A DNA stretch of 64,000 bases. Origin: Strix aluco. Lineage: Eukaryota > Chordata > Aves > Strigiformes > Strigidae. Positions within the stretch are counted from its first letter, which is position 1. Every line of letters begins with the position of its first letter. Under the pieces are notes generated by a model that saw only the letters and a program-made list of their open reading frames with translations, had not been told where the DNA came from and ran no database searches. Position numbers and translations under genes: made by a program. The stretch lies in assembly GCF_031877795.1 (NCBI RefSeq), contig NC_133948.1:15330948-15394947 (forward strand), read 5' to 3'. Shown here one piece after another: positions 35,935 through 48,390 of this stretch.

Positions 35935-36308
35935 TCACAGAATCACACAATCGTCTAGGTTGGAAAGGACCTTGAAGATCCTCCAGTCCAACCATTGACC
36001 TAACACTGACAGTTCCCAACTCCACCAGATCCCTCAGTGCTATGTCAACTTTACTCTTCAACCCCTCCAGGGATGGGGACTCCACCACCTCCCTGGGCAG
36101 CCCATTCCAACACCTGACTACCCGTTCTGGAAAGAAACGCTTCCTAATATTCAGTCTAAACCTTCCCTGGTGCAACTTGAGGCCATTCCCTCTTGTCTTA
36201 TCACTCATTACTTGGTTAAAGAGGCTCATCCCCCCTCTCTGCACGCTCCTTTCAGGGAGTTGTAGAGGGCCATGAGGTCTCCCCTCAGCCTCCTCTTCTC
36301 CAGACTAA
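35935..36308 (-). mobile_element. CR1 3' fragment
   Basis: The plus strand begins TCACAGAATCACACAATCGT and continues through GGAAAGGACCTTGAAGATCC and CTCTTGTCTTATCACTCATT to CCTCCTCTTCTCCAGACTAA. The minus strand still reads as the CR1 ORF2 end ([20 protein letters not shown]). It is little diverged and resembles the copy at 6965. Confidence 0.95.
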
Positions 36309-39300
36309 CACACTCTGATGTGGCAGAGATCTCGGTTCTTCAAGGTGCTGCCATCAGATGCTCATCTGGAGTTTCTGATACTGCATACGCTTCTGTTGAG
36401 AATTTTCTTTGTTAATCTGGAATTTTGCTAGAGAGCCTTGTGAAGCAGGGCTTTGTGATATAAAGTTTTTGTTAAATTCAGATCTTTGCTGGATGACATC
36501 TCATTTTTGTCTGGGGTCTGCACCTTAGTTGTGTGTTCTGGTGACATTTTATATTTGAGGGAGGCATCTAAGAGAGGTCCCTAAAGAGGGGTACTTTGCT
36601 GAAGCTGAAACACTTTCTGATGGTGTATTCACCCTAATTTGAGATGTTTGAGGGGTCTAGCTGAAGGCCAGTGGCCCTAAACTCCCTATTTGGTCAATGA
36701 AGAGAGATCAGCTCTTTTCCAGGATGATTCAGAGCAGAGATGGACTCTTTGTCTGAATCACTCTGAAAGAAGTCTTTCATCTCTCTTTTTCTGTTATCTG
36801 TAGAGGGACGTTTTTCCCCCCTAACATTGGTCTTTGAATGAGCTGGTGTGAATACCCATCCTCATCACACTGGTCTTGACTAGCAGAGCCAGTGGACTTG
36901 CTGCTGTGCCCTTGTATGGGATGATGAGAAGTCACGCACGGGCAGATTATTTTGCCTCTATGCACCAAGGAGGCTTTGCACCTTCCTCTGGAGCATCTGG
37001 TGTGAGTTACTGCCAGAGGCAGGGACTGGCTGCATGGGCTTTAGGTCTGATCCAGCCATTCCTGTCTTCCTTTGATCTAAAATAAGGTTTAGCCATCACT
37101 TACTGGTGCAGGAAGGACAGAAATGTTGCTGACTTTAGTATTTCTGCAGCCTTTTGAGAAACAGAGTCACTTTCTTTGGGTTTGGTGATCCCGGAGATTA
37201 GAGTTGATCCCCAGAAATCCTGCAGTGTATACAGCGTTCCTGGGAGGTGTGTACGGGCCACCTGCCCCGTCCCCTGCGAGCGCAGCCTGCCTTGGGCAGG
37301 CTCATCGGGTGCATGCGGGGCTGGCGAGATGGTTTGGCACATGGCAGCAGAGCAAAGATGGAATGGAAATGTATGGGAATCATTCAGGAGTCTGAGCTGT
37401 GGGTTGTCTTTGGGTGGTTTTGGTGACTGTTTCCCACTCCTCAGAAACGCAGTTTTCTGGTGAAAAAAACTGACTCATGGAGAATTTGTGGGAGGATGCT
37501 CCTGTGAGGCACTTCAGGAGCCACGCTGCACGTGTGGGATGGGTTTTTGAGCCTTATTTACTGGCATTTTCTGAAGAAGACGGCGGGCTAAGGAGGGTGA
37601 TAAAGTTCCCCTGGGTCCAGGCTTCTGCTTCCAGGATGCAGCGAAGGCTGCGCTGACCTACTTAAGCTGAGGAAGAAGGGAAAAAATGTTCTTCATTCTT
37701 GGGGGCCCACCTGCTCTTTTGCTGCTGTTCCTGCAGCCAAGGAACATACCTTTGCTAAGGAAACGCATGAACAGGCAGCTCTTTGCAAGGAACTAAACCC
37801 ATCTGCGTGGGCTGGGAGGAAGAGGGAGGCCAGCCACAACAGCTGCCCCTCTGGTAGGCAGGAGGTTACAAAGAAGCCTTGATGCCTTCTGAGTAAGAGC
37901 AAATTCTTAAGCAAAGCGAGGGTGCAGATTCCCCTTCGCTGGGAGCAAGGCAAGTCTGTTCTTGGTGGGAAGTCCCTTCTCGGAGATTCACCTGGGGAAG
38001 AAGAAGGGGAATATGGAAATCGCCGGGCTGCCTGGGACCACGCAGCCGCAGCCTGCTCCATTGATGGGGCAGAGCGGGTCCAGCCCTGCGGCAGGCAGCG
38101 GTGGAGTGGCTTCCCTGGTATGTCGGGAGCGAGGTGGCTCTGTGCCCTTGGGCTTTTGGGCTAGACATTTTACCCAGGGACATAAATGCACAAACAACTT
38201 TGCAAAGAGGGTGGAGGACCTTGGATTTTCCCTCGCCTAAGCTGCTCTGCTTCCCGGTGCTCTCCTATCTAGAGTCAAGGAGGAGAAGCTGCCATCCTCC
38301 TCCCGGTGTGGCACGCTGCCAGGAGGGAGCCATCCTCATGGACCCGGGCACTCGGCTGTGTCCCTGTGTCAAGGGTGGGCAGCACCAAGCAGCCTCCTCC
38401 CCTCTTTTCCCCAAAAGCAACTGCAGTTCAGGGCCGAGAGATGCCCGAGCTCCAGGCAACAGCAGGGTTTCACATGGTGCCTCCTTCCCGCGCTCCTCCT
38501 CAGGGTTGCTACTTACTCAGTGTCATGCTTCATGCTTAGACCAAAATCCTGGCCTTTAGACCAGGCTCAGGGCCTGAAAGTTAACTGTGCCAGCACCAGC
38601 TCGTGAGCAGGTCTGGATGTCTCCCAGCATGCTGGGCTGCGGGCTGACCCCATGGGGCTGCGCTGGCATCTGGCATCCCCATATCCCAGCGCGGATGGTA
38701 GGTCACCACCGGCTGACCTTTGGGGCTGGGACGGAGCATTCGCCGCCTGCCCGCACGTGGCGGCCTGTCCCTCCCCGCCAGCTGCCTGCAGCGCCTCGAG
38801 GAAGCGGCTTCGCAATTCGGAGCAGCGGAAGTGGCTGCCGGCACATCGAACCGCTCCTGGCAGCGGCGTAGGCCACCACCAGCCCTGGGCAACCGTATTT
38901 CCTTCCCCTCCAGCTCCCGGGAAGGGAAGCTGCAGCGCCTTTGCCCTCCAATGCTGCCCCAGCAACGTGCTCATCAGCAAAAAGGCTTCGGGTGCTGCGC
39001 GGGGGCACCGCATCTGCCTCGCTGCCTTTTGGACCAGCCCCGAAGGAACTTTGCAGAAATTGCCCCAAAAGGGGTGAATAACAGGATCGGGAGAGCGAGG
39101 GGATTTTTGTAGGTTGAATCCAGCCAGCCAGCCGGGTGTGTGTGGGGCTGGGGAGGGCTGGGTGGGAAGAGTTATTACCTCAGGTTATTTTTTGGAGGAG
39201 TTTGGATATTTCTAGGGAACTGCCCTGCCTGTGTTTTCTGCCCAGCTGGCTCCCTCCTCTCCTGTGGTTATGAAAAGATGTTTTTCAGCCAAAAATGACT

Positions 39301-42300
39301 TGGTTCCCCAGCCCCTCTCTGCAAGCCTTGTGACACTGCCTTTAGCGGAGGCAAAGTGGTGGTTGGTGCTCAGTCCTTTCCCACAATAGGCTGGACACTG
39401 CTGTAAGGAAGCCAGAAAAACCTTCCGGCTCCAGAAGGGATTTAGACCAGCAAACCCATTCTGCTGCCTGAATTCAGCGCCTCGCCCTGGATGTCTCCGA
39501 GTGGCTTTCGCCTCCGTCCACTCTCAACCAAGCCGGTTGCACATCCCAGCCAGGAGGTTGAGGTTGGGAGAAAGTCCGTGGAATTGGGGACCGATTCTTG
39601 GAGATGCTGCGGGAGTGAGCTGTCTGCTCTGCATCCCTGTCCTGCCTCTTCCTGGGGCTCTCCAACAGGCAGCAAACCCAGCGCATCCCCAGCCTGGCTG
39701 TAAGAAAACCTCCCCTAAACACCTCTCGCTGTGGTCGAAGCCCAGAGTTTCTTGTCCAACCCTCTGCTGACTGATAACAGATTGCTCTGCCCTGTTCCGC
39801 CGCAGCCCCTGCGACTCCCACCCCACCTTTTCCAGGCTAAACGAGTGCCAAGCTTTTCCATCCTTTCTGGCAGGTTGTTTCCCATGCCAGCTGGGTCAGG
39901 GCTTTCTTGAAGTGTTCAAATCATCCCACGAGCTGGCAGCTGGGAGAAGAGGGATTCCTGTGCCCCACCAGCTGCTCCCAGGGTCACTGCCAGATCACAC
40001 TCATCCCTGCTCCAAAACCTGCCTGCACCAGCCTTTCTTCCCACTGCTCTCCCGTCCTCTGGCACCATTTTGGTGGTCCCCATCCATCTCGGCCCCTAAC
40101 CATGTGCCGACACCTTGCTGTCTCCCGGCTTCACCTGTAACTGAACCTGTGCCCAGTGGTTACCTCCGGCTGGATGCCGCCGGCCGCGTGCCCGCTGGGA
40201 CAACAGCAGCAGCTCTCCTCCCAGCTCGCTCTGGGCGTTTGCTGCGCAGCACTCGCATGCAGGCAGCTGGAGGACATCAGAGGAGCTGGTTAGAGAAAAT
40301 CTGGGCAAAGACAAGGGAAAAAAAAAATCCTGGGACCTGGCAAGATCCTACGCAAGTTTCCGTGAGAAATCCAACGTGGCCATCGCCGGCCTGCGTCTGT
40401 GCTGGAGCCCTCCCAGGCCTCTCCCAGGGTCAGCGGTGCTGCCAATGCCCACCCAACTTTTGGTAGAGTCCCAGCCAAGCCTGGTCCCGTGCCCATGGCT
40501 GCGGCGGCTCCGCGAGTCCCTTCTCCCACTGCCACCGCTGCCGCCAGTTCCCAGACGCCCGGGGAGCCGACTGCCTCTTTTTGCTCCCGTGACATATTTA
40601 TTGCTATCAGTACAGTCTTTAATTTCCTTTGTTTCAGAATATCTGACGGCGCAATTAAGAAGGCCTGAAGGGAAGCGTGTGTGCTCGGTCATCATCCCTG
40701 TGGTTACTGTCTGTCTGGAAGCGGTGCTGGAGCAGAACAGCTCCAGGCTTCCAGGGGACAGCTGCCAGGCTTCCAGGCTTGTTTTCATTTTCTAAGAGGT
40801 TAGCTGAAAGCCCGATGCGCAAAGACACCCATACACACCCAGAAACCCCGCCACACACACGGAGCCACACGCACACATACGGAAACACACACATAAACAC
40901 AGATGCAGGCTGACACGGGGAGATGTAAACAGACCTGTGCGCAAAAGCAGCCCCAGGGACGTGGGACAGGACCTGCACTATCTTTGGTTTTAACAGGTCA
41001 CAGCGCAGCGGGACGGCGATGCCGCCGGCTCGGGGTGGGGACTGAGGAGCCTGTTGCACTTTGCACCTCCGAGCCGTGAAGTGCAGCTTGTTCTGCCCTG
41101 GCTCTTGGGGTGATGGGGCAAGTCCCTCCCGCTGCTTGTCCGAGACCTTTTGGGGGAAGAGCCCGGTCACAGTAGCTGCGAAGAGGCACAGCTGGGGCTT
41201 GTTTCCTCCCGGGCTTGGCTGCGAGGCGAGCATGCGAGGATGCGCACGAGGATGCGCTCGGGGTCGGGGCTGTGCAGCTCTCCGCACCAGCACTGCAAGA
41301 CAGGCTGGTCCCCTCTGCCCAGATGCGCTGGAAGGGGTGAAGAAAGCTTTAATATTAATTGTATCACGTTTAGAAAAGGAAAGAACCTTTCCCTTTGCCC
41401 CCAGGGGATGGTAAAACCTGGTCCTCGAGGGACTGTGGCTCCTGGTGCCCTGGGGACTGGTGGGGCCAGGGTGATGGGGACCAGTGGTGCCAGGGTGATG
41501 CACACTGGGGAGACCCACTGCTGCCCCACACGAGGCTGACGTACAGCAGCACCAAGATGGGGTGTTTGGCAGCAGAGTTTGGCAGCACCAAGGTGGGGTG
41601 ACTGCAGCTTCCGCGTGGAAAGCCCCATCGCGGAGCCCAGCGGGCATCTCACCACGGATGCTGGGAGGAGACGGATTTCGCCCACCCGGTGCTGCCCTCC
41701 CTGCCCCACAGCCATGCGCGGAGCCCGTGTGGGAAATGCCAGGCTGGGAAAAAAGTTAGCAGAAATCTTTCTAGGAGCAGACAAATGAGTCAGGCACGTT
41801 GTTCCCAGCAGGTTTGTGCCTCGCGGCACCCCGGCTGCGGAGGAGGAGAGTCTCCGGTGGCTGGTAAAGGCTGGGTTCACGCTGCAGCTTCTCCACCGCC
41901 GTGGGGGCTCGTTTGGGTCTTGCTACTCTCCAGCTCCTGTCTTCACAAGACCTGTAGGAACCTCCTATCTCTGGAGCCTCAGGCCCTTAGTCAAATCTGG
42001 TTGGCAGCCGCAGGCGCGCACGCGCTCGCCCGGCGGGATTGCACGCACACCTTGTTTTCTTAGGAACCGAGACTCAAAGAACCAGTTGCTGGGGAAAGGA
42101 GAGCGTGACCTGTGCCGGGTTAGCACTGTCAGTGCATTTCATTTTGTTGCAATAAATTAACATGTCAACTGTTTTGGCCCTAAAAAGTATCCCAGATGCA
42201 GCTAAAGCCGGGAGAGATGCTTGGCATCCTTGCAGCGAGCTTAGCACCCAGGTGAGGGAGGCGCAGCCAAGCTCGGTGGGGATGGCAGGGTGCTCATCGG

Positions 42301-45300
42301 GGCTCAATCCTGCCCTCATGCTGCAGTGGGCTGCGGTCCCCAGCGGTGGGGTCCTGCTGGGGTTGGGTGCCACGCGGTGATGAGCAGGGTGCTGTAGGGT
42401 CGGGCATCCCCCAGTTTTAACTGGGAGCGTTTCCCTCTCTCCCCTCAGTGACGTGGGACTGGAGTTGCTGCCAGTCCCTGGGGTCAGAGAGCTTGGGGAG
42501 AGCAAATGAGTGGACACTTCAGAGATGGGCAGATCGGTCTTTTCTGCCATCTCCCTTTAACGTTGAAAAAAATCTTCTGCTTTCCATTTTCCCCGTTTCT
42601 CCAGGAATCTCCACTACTTTTGCTAATTTTCTGAGTGGGAAAAATGATGGCAGGGACTCATCTTCCCACAGAGCCACGCAGCCAAAGGTGGTACAACCTG
42701 CTCTGCTCTGCTCTTTGGGACAAGGGCCGCAAGCTGTGGCAGCAGGAGGGGCACGGGGACTGCAGCGGTGTGTCCCACTCAGCCCTGCTGTGCCACCCTG
42801 GCTCCGGGGGCCCCGGGGACCTGCTGCTTGGTCCCAGGTCTGGTCCTTCCCCACCATCCCCACCGTCCTGGTGGGTCTCTCCCAGTGATGTCCACTCCTC
42901 TAGGAGCCTATTCAGGGCTTGGTTCCCAACTCTTCACCCTTGCCAGTCCTCTGCCTTTCCTTGGGTGAGATCTGCCCCCTGAGCCCTGATTTTTCCCCTC
43001 CCCAGCCGGGGGCTATGTCAGTTCAGGCCATCTGAAATGCCTCTGTTAAGCAGATGCACCTCAAATAGCTTCAGCCCTGCAGGTCCTGCTACATTCTGGG
43101 CTTTGGGCTCAGAGGCTGCAAGGGAGACTCAGCGTCGCATGAGACCCTGAGCAGAGTGCGGATGGAAGAGCTGGGATGTTCGCTCCCTTACAGACACTGC
43201 CGGCTGGGAGCTCTGCATGCTATGTGTCTTATCAGGGTCTGGTGGGGTGCTGAGCATTTTATCGAGGCTCCTCCATCGGTGGTGAGAGCACCCGGGGCTG
43301 CGGAAGTTTCCCCTTCTTCTGTTTGAGGGCGATAGCTGTGCTGAGATAACCCCCACCATCAGATACCTGGATCCGGCCCCCGTGCATCACTTCTAGCAAA
43401 AGACAAAGCGGCACGTCTCGTCCTTGATGCAGCGTGATGGAGAAGGGTCCCCGAAGCCCTGTGCCTCACCGCGAGACTAAACACTTGCTTAGCAAAGCTG
43501 CCGACAAGGGTCTCGGGGGACACTGGGGATGTGTCATCCAGCTCCCGAGCCAGCCCCGAGCTCCAGCGGTGTCACACAGTGAGTGACTCCACCGGGGGGG
43601 TCCGGATCCAGCCCTGCCCTCCCCCTGGCTCTTGCTGGCCCATGCCAAGTCCCCCGCCGGGCACGGAGGCGACTCTCGGAGCCGGGTCCTGCGACAGAGG
43701 TTGCGTTCATCTCGCCTCCAGCCCATTGTCTTGTTTATTTGTTACGGTTGGTCTCCAATTAGGAGTTTGAGCCATTCGAGGCGAGGGCTGTTTCTTCCCA
43801 TGCGAACGTGCGGTTCCCGCGCCGCCGAGCTGTGATGTGGTTGGGGACTCACAGGAGCATCTGCTATTGCAGCAACAGTGCCCGGGGACGAATGCGTTTC
43901 AGATGGGCTCGGCTCTTCTTTCCGTGCTCGGGCCAGTGGCCAGCCCAAGACGGTGAGGAAGAGCTGCTGGCCGGCCCTTTGGATGTGATGTTCCCCTTCT
44001 CGGGGACCCGCTGGGACCCTGTGTGGGGTCAGAAGCCTGACAGGAAGATTGTTACCAGCCGAACGTGTCTCCCAAATATCGGAGCCTTGGGGGGACCTCC
44101 CGGATGGGGAAGGGGCTCCACTGAGGGCACCAGCAGGTCTGACCCCAGCTCGGGTGGACACAGGGGCAGGTGGGATGCTCCAACCAAGATCTTTCACAGA
44201 ATGGCCCAACCGCCATCCCTGGCTTTGCCCGCGGGGTCAGCCCTGGTTGGGATGCTCGTGCTGGCTCGAGCACTGGGGATGCAGCACAGGGCACCCACCA
44301 CCCGCCCTGCGGGGGATGCGGAGCTGGCGGTGCCCCGGCACAGCACCTGCAGCCCACGGACGGCAAGTCTGGTCTGGCTGGTGGCCTCGGGGCAGCGGCG
44401 CGGACCCGTCCGGCCGGGCTGCGCGCGGCGTCAGTTAGCACATGATCCGCGCCGCGGGGCCAAGGTCTGAGGTCAGTTAGTCACACCCAGGCAGCGGCAC
44501 TGACTTCACTGCGGGCAGGAGCAGCTCCTCACGTACTGTGCTCCCCGAAGGCAGTGCTGACCCGCCGCTCGGGGCTGCGCGCCGATGGTCAGACCGCTCC
44601 GTTATCGGGGCGCAGGCATCGCTCCCATCACAACGAATGGCTCCCCGGAGCCCCCCCTGGCTCTCGTCCCAGCCAAAATCGTTTCTCCAGTCCTGAGGCT
44701 GAAGGAGAACCACTAACGGGGTCCTGCGGTCCCACTGGGGAAGCTGCAGCACCGGTTCCCCCCTGGTGCTTGCGGGCCGGCTCGCTGGGCTGGCCCGCTC
44801 CCACTGAGCACCGGCTGGGTGGGATCGGCCGCTGGCTGAGGTCATTGAAAGCCCTTTTCCATCTCCCTCGAGTCTGGGACGTACACTGAGAGCAGGGCAA
44901 CGCATCCTGGCTCCCAGGAGCCAGGGCAATGGCAAGAGCTGGGGTTTGCCTCCAGCCCCAACCCCAAAACCCCGGGGGAGGGTGAACGATGGAGTTTTTG
45001 GAATTTTAGGGTCTCATCCACGCTTTGGCTTTTTCCAGGGAAGGAAGAGTTAATCCCCCGCCCGCCGCTAATGAGCCTTAACTGGGAATGACCCGACACA
45101 GGGGAGAAGTGAACCCATTGTCCTCGCCTGTGTTTGACTGTCTTCCAGGGAGACTCATGAAACGCAGAGCCCGGGCGTGAGTTCCCAATTTATGTCAGGA
45201 GGCTCTGATTTATTCTATTTATTTATTTTTGCCATCTGGTTGAGGAGGGACGTTGAACGCAAGCGTGAGAAATCCAGATGTGCACAGCTCCTCGCTGCTG

Positions 45301-46889
45301 TGCTTGCCGCGCAGGACCTTGTCCCCAGCCCAGCTCCCAGCCCTGCTGAGCTCATCCTGAGCCCCTCCAGTTGCTGCCACCCCTTGAACCCCCGGAGCCC
45401 AGTTGGTGGCACCCCCAGGTACCTGCCACGTCCCCGGTGGGGATGAGATGTGGATATTTACACGTAGACGGGCTCAGCCTGGATGTCCAGCCCTGAGCTT
45501 CCAGCATATGAGATGTTGGCCATATGATGGCCCGACAGCAATGGCCATGGGGACACCGGCGTGTCCCCAGCCATGGGGACACGGTGACCTTGGCAGCCAT
45601 CATGGTGCTGGCATGCGCTGCAGGGCCTGGCCCCGTTGCACGGTGCCTGTCCCAAATAGACACTACTTTCCCCTCTGAGGCTGTCGCCATGCCCTGCTCT
45701 ATCTGTGCATTTAGGAGGGGTTTGTATCAGTTTGAGGACATCTTATCTCATGGTGCAGGCTGGAAACGGGCCCCACGGATGGGCTGTAACCCTGAGCAGG
45801 GCAGTGGCACAAGGGACACCCAGGGTCCCTTCCCTGGTGACAGGATGGGAAGATGAAAGAAAGCCACATCGTGCCTGGGGACCCACCACGGCATCCGGGG
45901 ATGTCCCTGGGTGCCTCCGCCGTGGGACAGGGAAGCTGGCGTCATTTTGGGGCTCACCCCTGCCATGAAGGGACAGCAGGGCTGGGTTGGAGTTGGGCAC
46001 CACTCCCCCTGCCGTCACCGCTGGCGTGGCACGAGGCTGCTGGAGGCACGAGGCTGCCCGCAGCAGTGCTGTTTTGGGGGGGCAAACCGACGCTGTGAAA
46101 CCTCCTGTAGGAGCTGGGGGACACAACCGGGCAGTGCGACCCAGCAGGGCAAAGCAAGAGGGGTTTTGGGGGAGATTTTTGAATTTTTGCGATGGTTTTT
46201 TGGTCGGGGCTCCTCCGAGACGCGAGAGATGATCACACAGGATCTTAGCTCATCCGCTTGCTGTCTCATGCCTGGGAGGTTTGGCCAGAGGCCCGAGGGC
46301 TCCGGAGGAGGAGGAAAATTTCATCATCCTGCTCCAACGTCTCCTGTATAATCAGCCTCTTGTTAACCAATACAGCCCCATCCGAGACACTCACAGAGGA
46401 CCAAGGCGCTGGTGGAGCCTTAGGTGGTCTTGGCCCTGGCGAAGCTTTGCTGAGCCTCTCCCAGGGCTGCCTGGGAAGCGGCTGTGATTTTATCTGCCCC
46501 CCCTTCTGCACACTCTTGCTTGCCTCCCTCTGCCTCTTCCCAGCCGGCTTCAGCATTTCCCCATATCCCCAGGCACTGCCTGAGCGTGGATCCCCACACC
46601 ACGATGGTCCCCACACCATGATGCTCCCTGCACCATGGTCCCCAAACCCTCCCAGGGCTCTTGAGCAGCCGGAGAGTGTGATTTAAACATCCCCTGGGGA
46701 AAATGCCTTCACAGTTAGATAACATCCCGTAGGAGATGGGAAGGGAAGAAGGAGCAAGGGGACATGGGACAGGGACCCCCAGCCCACAGCGATGCTTGAG
46801 AGGTTTTTAGGGCAGCCCCAAGGGTGTTTTGGGGGAGAAGCAGAAGTGTTTGAGGGTGAGCACAAAAGGAACCCAGCAAAGAGGAGCCA
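36309..46889. other. Intergenic DNA upstream of the LIF 3' end, becoming GC-rich
   Basis: Composition changes near 37-38 kb to GC-rich DNA with open frames on all strands that carry no family signature. AT-rich islands (about 40570-40660, 41340-41375, 42120-42175) stand out and may be regulatory. A CA-rich stretch lies at 40825-40905. I recognise no gene. Confidence 0.45.
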
Positions 46890-47952
46890 AATACAGTCCA
46901 TTTCTGTTGGTTTATTTAAAAAAAGGGGGAAAAGAAGTATAAAAAAATAAATATTTAAATAGAATTCTATTTATATATATTACCACAAATCTTATTAATA
47001 ATTATTATTAATTATTATTATTAATAACATTATTAAAAGTCAGGTCAGAGCACTCAGTGCACCCTGGGCTTTTCACCGAGGCAATAAATAACCCTCACAG
47101 CCCGCTCTGGTGCCAGGAGCGAGCCAGCGCCTCCTGCCACCGGCCTGGGGCCCAACCCCGAGTCCCCGCGTCCCTGCGTCCCCGTGCCCGGGCTGCATTC
47201 GGCTGTGCGAAGCCCAGCCCTTGGCTGCTAGTACATTCAGAGCCCTTCCGATAGGAAAAGCACTTTTCCAAAGGGGAGTGACCGGCCCACCACGTCCCGC
47301 CGTACCCGCGCGGGGGGACAATACTCCCCGGTGGGGCAGCCACTGGCTCTGTCCCAGCGAGTGGCCTTGTCCAAAGCGGCAGGACCCAGCCCCAGCCGCC
47401 ACAGCCACCCTGGTACCCTCAGTTCGGCTCTCTGTGAGGGAGCCCAGCCTCAAAATACGCAGGGGGAGCATGTCCCCGTGTCCCTATGTCGCCACCAGCC
47501 ACAGCATCCCAGTGTCCTTCATCCCAATCCTTTTTCCCAGGGAAGTGGAGGCTTTTGGACGATGCTCGAGGATGTCCATCAGATTGCTCTCCATGATGGA
47601 GGAGACCAGCCATGGGGGACAGAGTCCGGCCCCGCCACCAGCCCCTCGCAGCACCCACAGCTCCCCGCACCCTGTGGGAGCATGGGGATGGCCGAGATGC
47701 ATCCCAGGACCAGCCCGGGCCCTGGCATCCCCTTGGGGATGTGCTGCCTCATCATGCTGGATGCTGGCCCCAGCTCTGCTCCACCCGGGACACACTGGAC
47801 TGCAACGTTCACCCCTCAAGGGGCAAATAAATTACTGGAGGGTGGATGGGCCCAGCATAGGGTCCGGAGTAATAAATAGGAAGGCGGGAGTTCAGGAGGC
47901 AGCGGTGGGGGGATGGCCGGTGGTGGGGAGGCAGAGGAGCTGGGGCGGGCAC
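46890..47952 (-). other. LIF: LIF 3' UTR with AU-rich end
   Basis: It runs from the stop codon to about 20 nt past the AATAAA at 46911-46916 (read on the minus strand). Most of it is GC-rich. The last 130 nt, 46918-47040, are almost pure A/T and contain AUUUA pentamers and the UAUUUAUU core on the minus strand, a class of decay element common in cytokine mRNAs. Confidence 0.75.
46911..46916 (-). promoter_or_regulatory. LIF: LIF poly(A) signal
   Basis: TTTATT on the plus strand is AATAAA on the transcript strand, placed just beyond the AU-rich block. Confidence 0.7.
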
Positions 47953-48390
47953 TCACGGAGGGCTGAGATGAGGTAGGAGGACACGGGCCGCCTGGGCAAT
48001 GACCTGCACGTACTTCCTGAGCACCTGGCAGCCCTGCTGCTTCTTCTTGAAGGTGCTCTTGCCCTTGGAGCTCTCCCCGTAGCTGACGTCCACCTGGAAG
48101 ATGTTGTAGTTCTTGCAGAGGAGGCAGGTGAGGTTGGAGATGAGGCCTCGGGTGGTCTTGGTGGTGTTGTGGAGCCGGTCGAGGAGCTCCTTGGCTGTGG
48201 GGTTGAGCTCCTCCTGGTCACGCGTGATGTTCCCCAGCGAGGCGTTGAGGAAGGCGAAGAGCTTGTACATGGCCACCATGACCTCCTTCTTCTCGCTTGT
48301 CCGGTTGACACGGAAAGCGGGGAAGAAGACGCCGCTGGGGTTGCAGAGCTTGTCGGTCTCGCTGCTGAACGGCTCTCCCTGGCACTTCAG
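47953..48390 (-). CDS. LIF: LIF coding exon 3
   Basis: The acceptor CTCCTCCCAG precedes CTG AAG TGC at 48390. The exon encodes residues 67-211, helices B to D, and ends LLPHLSPP with TGA at 47953-47955. It starts in phase 0. Confidence 0.97.
   Translation of the reverse strand: MKCQGEPFSSETDKLCNPSGVFFPAFRVNRTSEKKEVMVAMYKLFAFLNASLGNITRDQEELNPTAKELLDRLHNTTKTTRGLISNLTCLLCKNYNIFQVDVSYGESSKGKSTFKKKQQGCQVLRKYVQVIAQAARVLLPHLSPP

Noticed and set aside
40655-41647. Minus-strand open frame of 330 codons
   Set aside because: Long frames are expected in GC-rich DNA. This one includes a CA-repeat translation and no domain, and overlapping frames of similar length occur on the other strand.
47110-47976. 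Plus-strand open frame of 288 codons
   Set aside because: It is antisense to the LIF 3' UTR and exon 3 end, with low-complexity Pro/Ser/His content.
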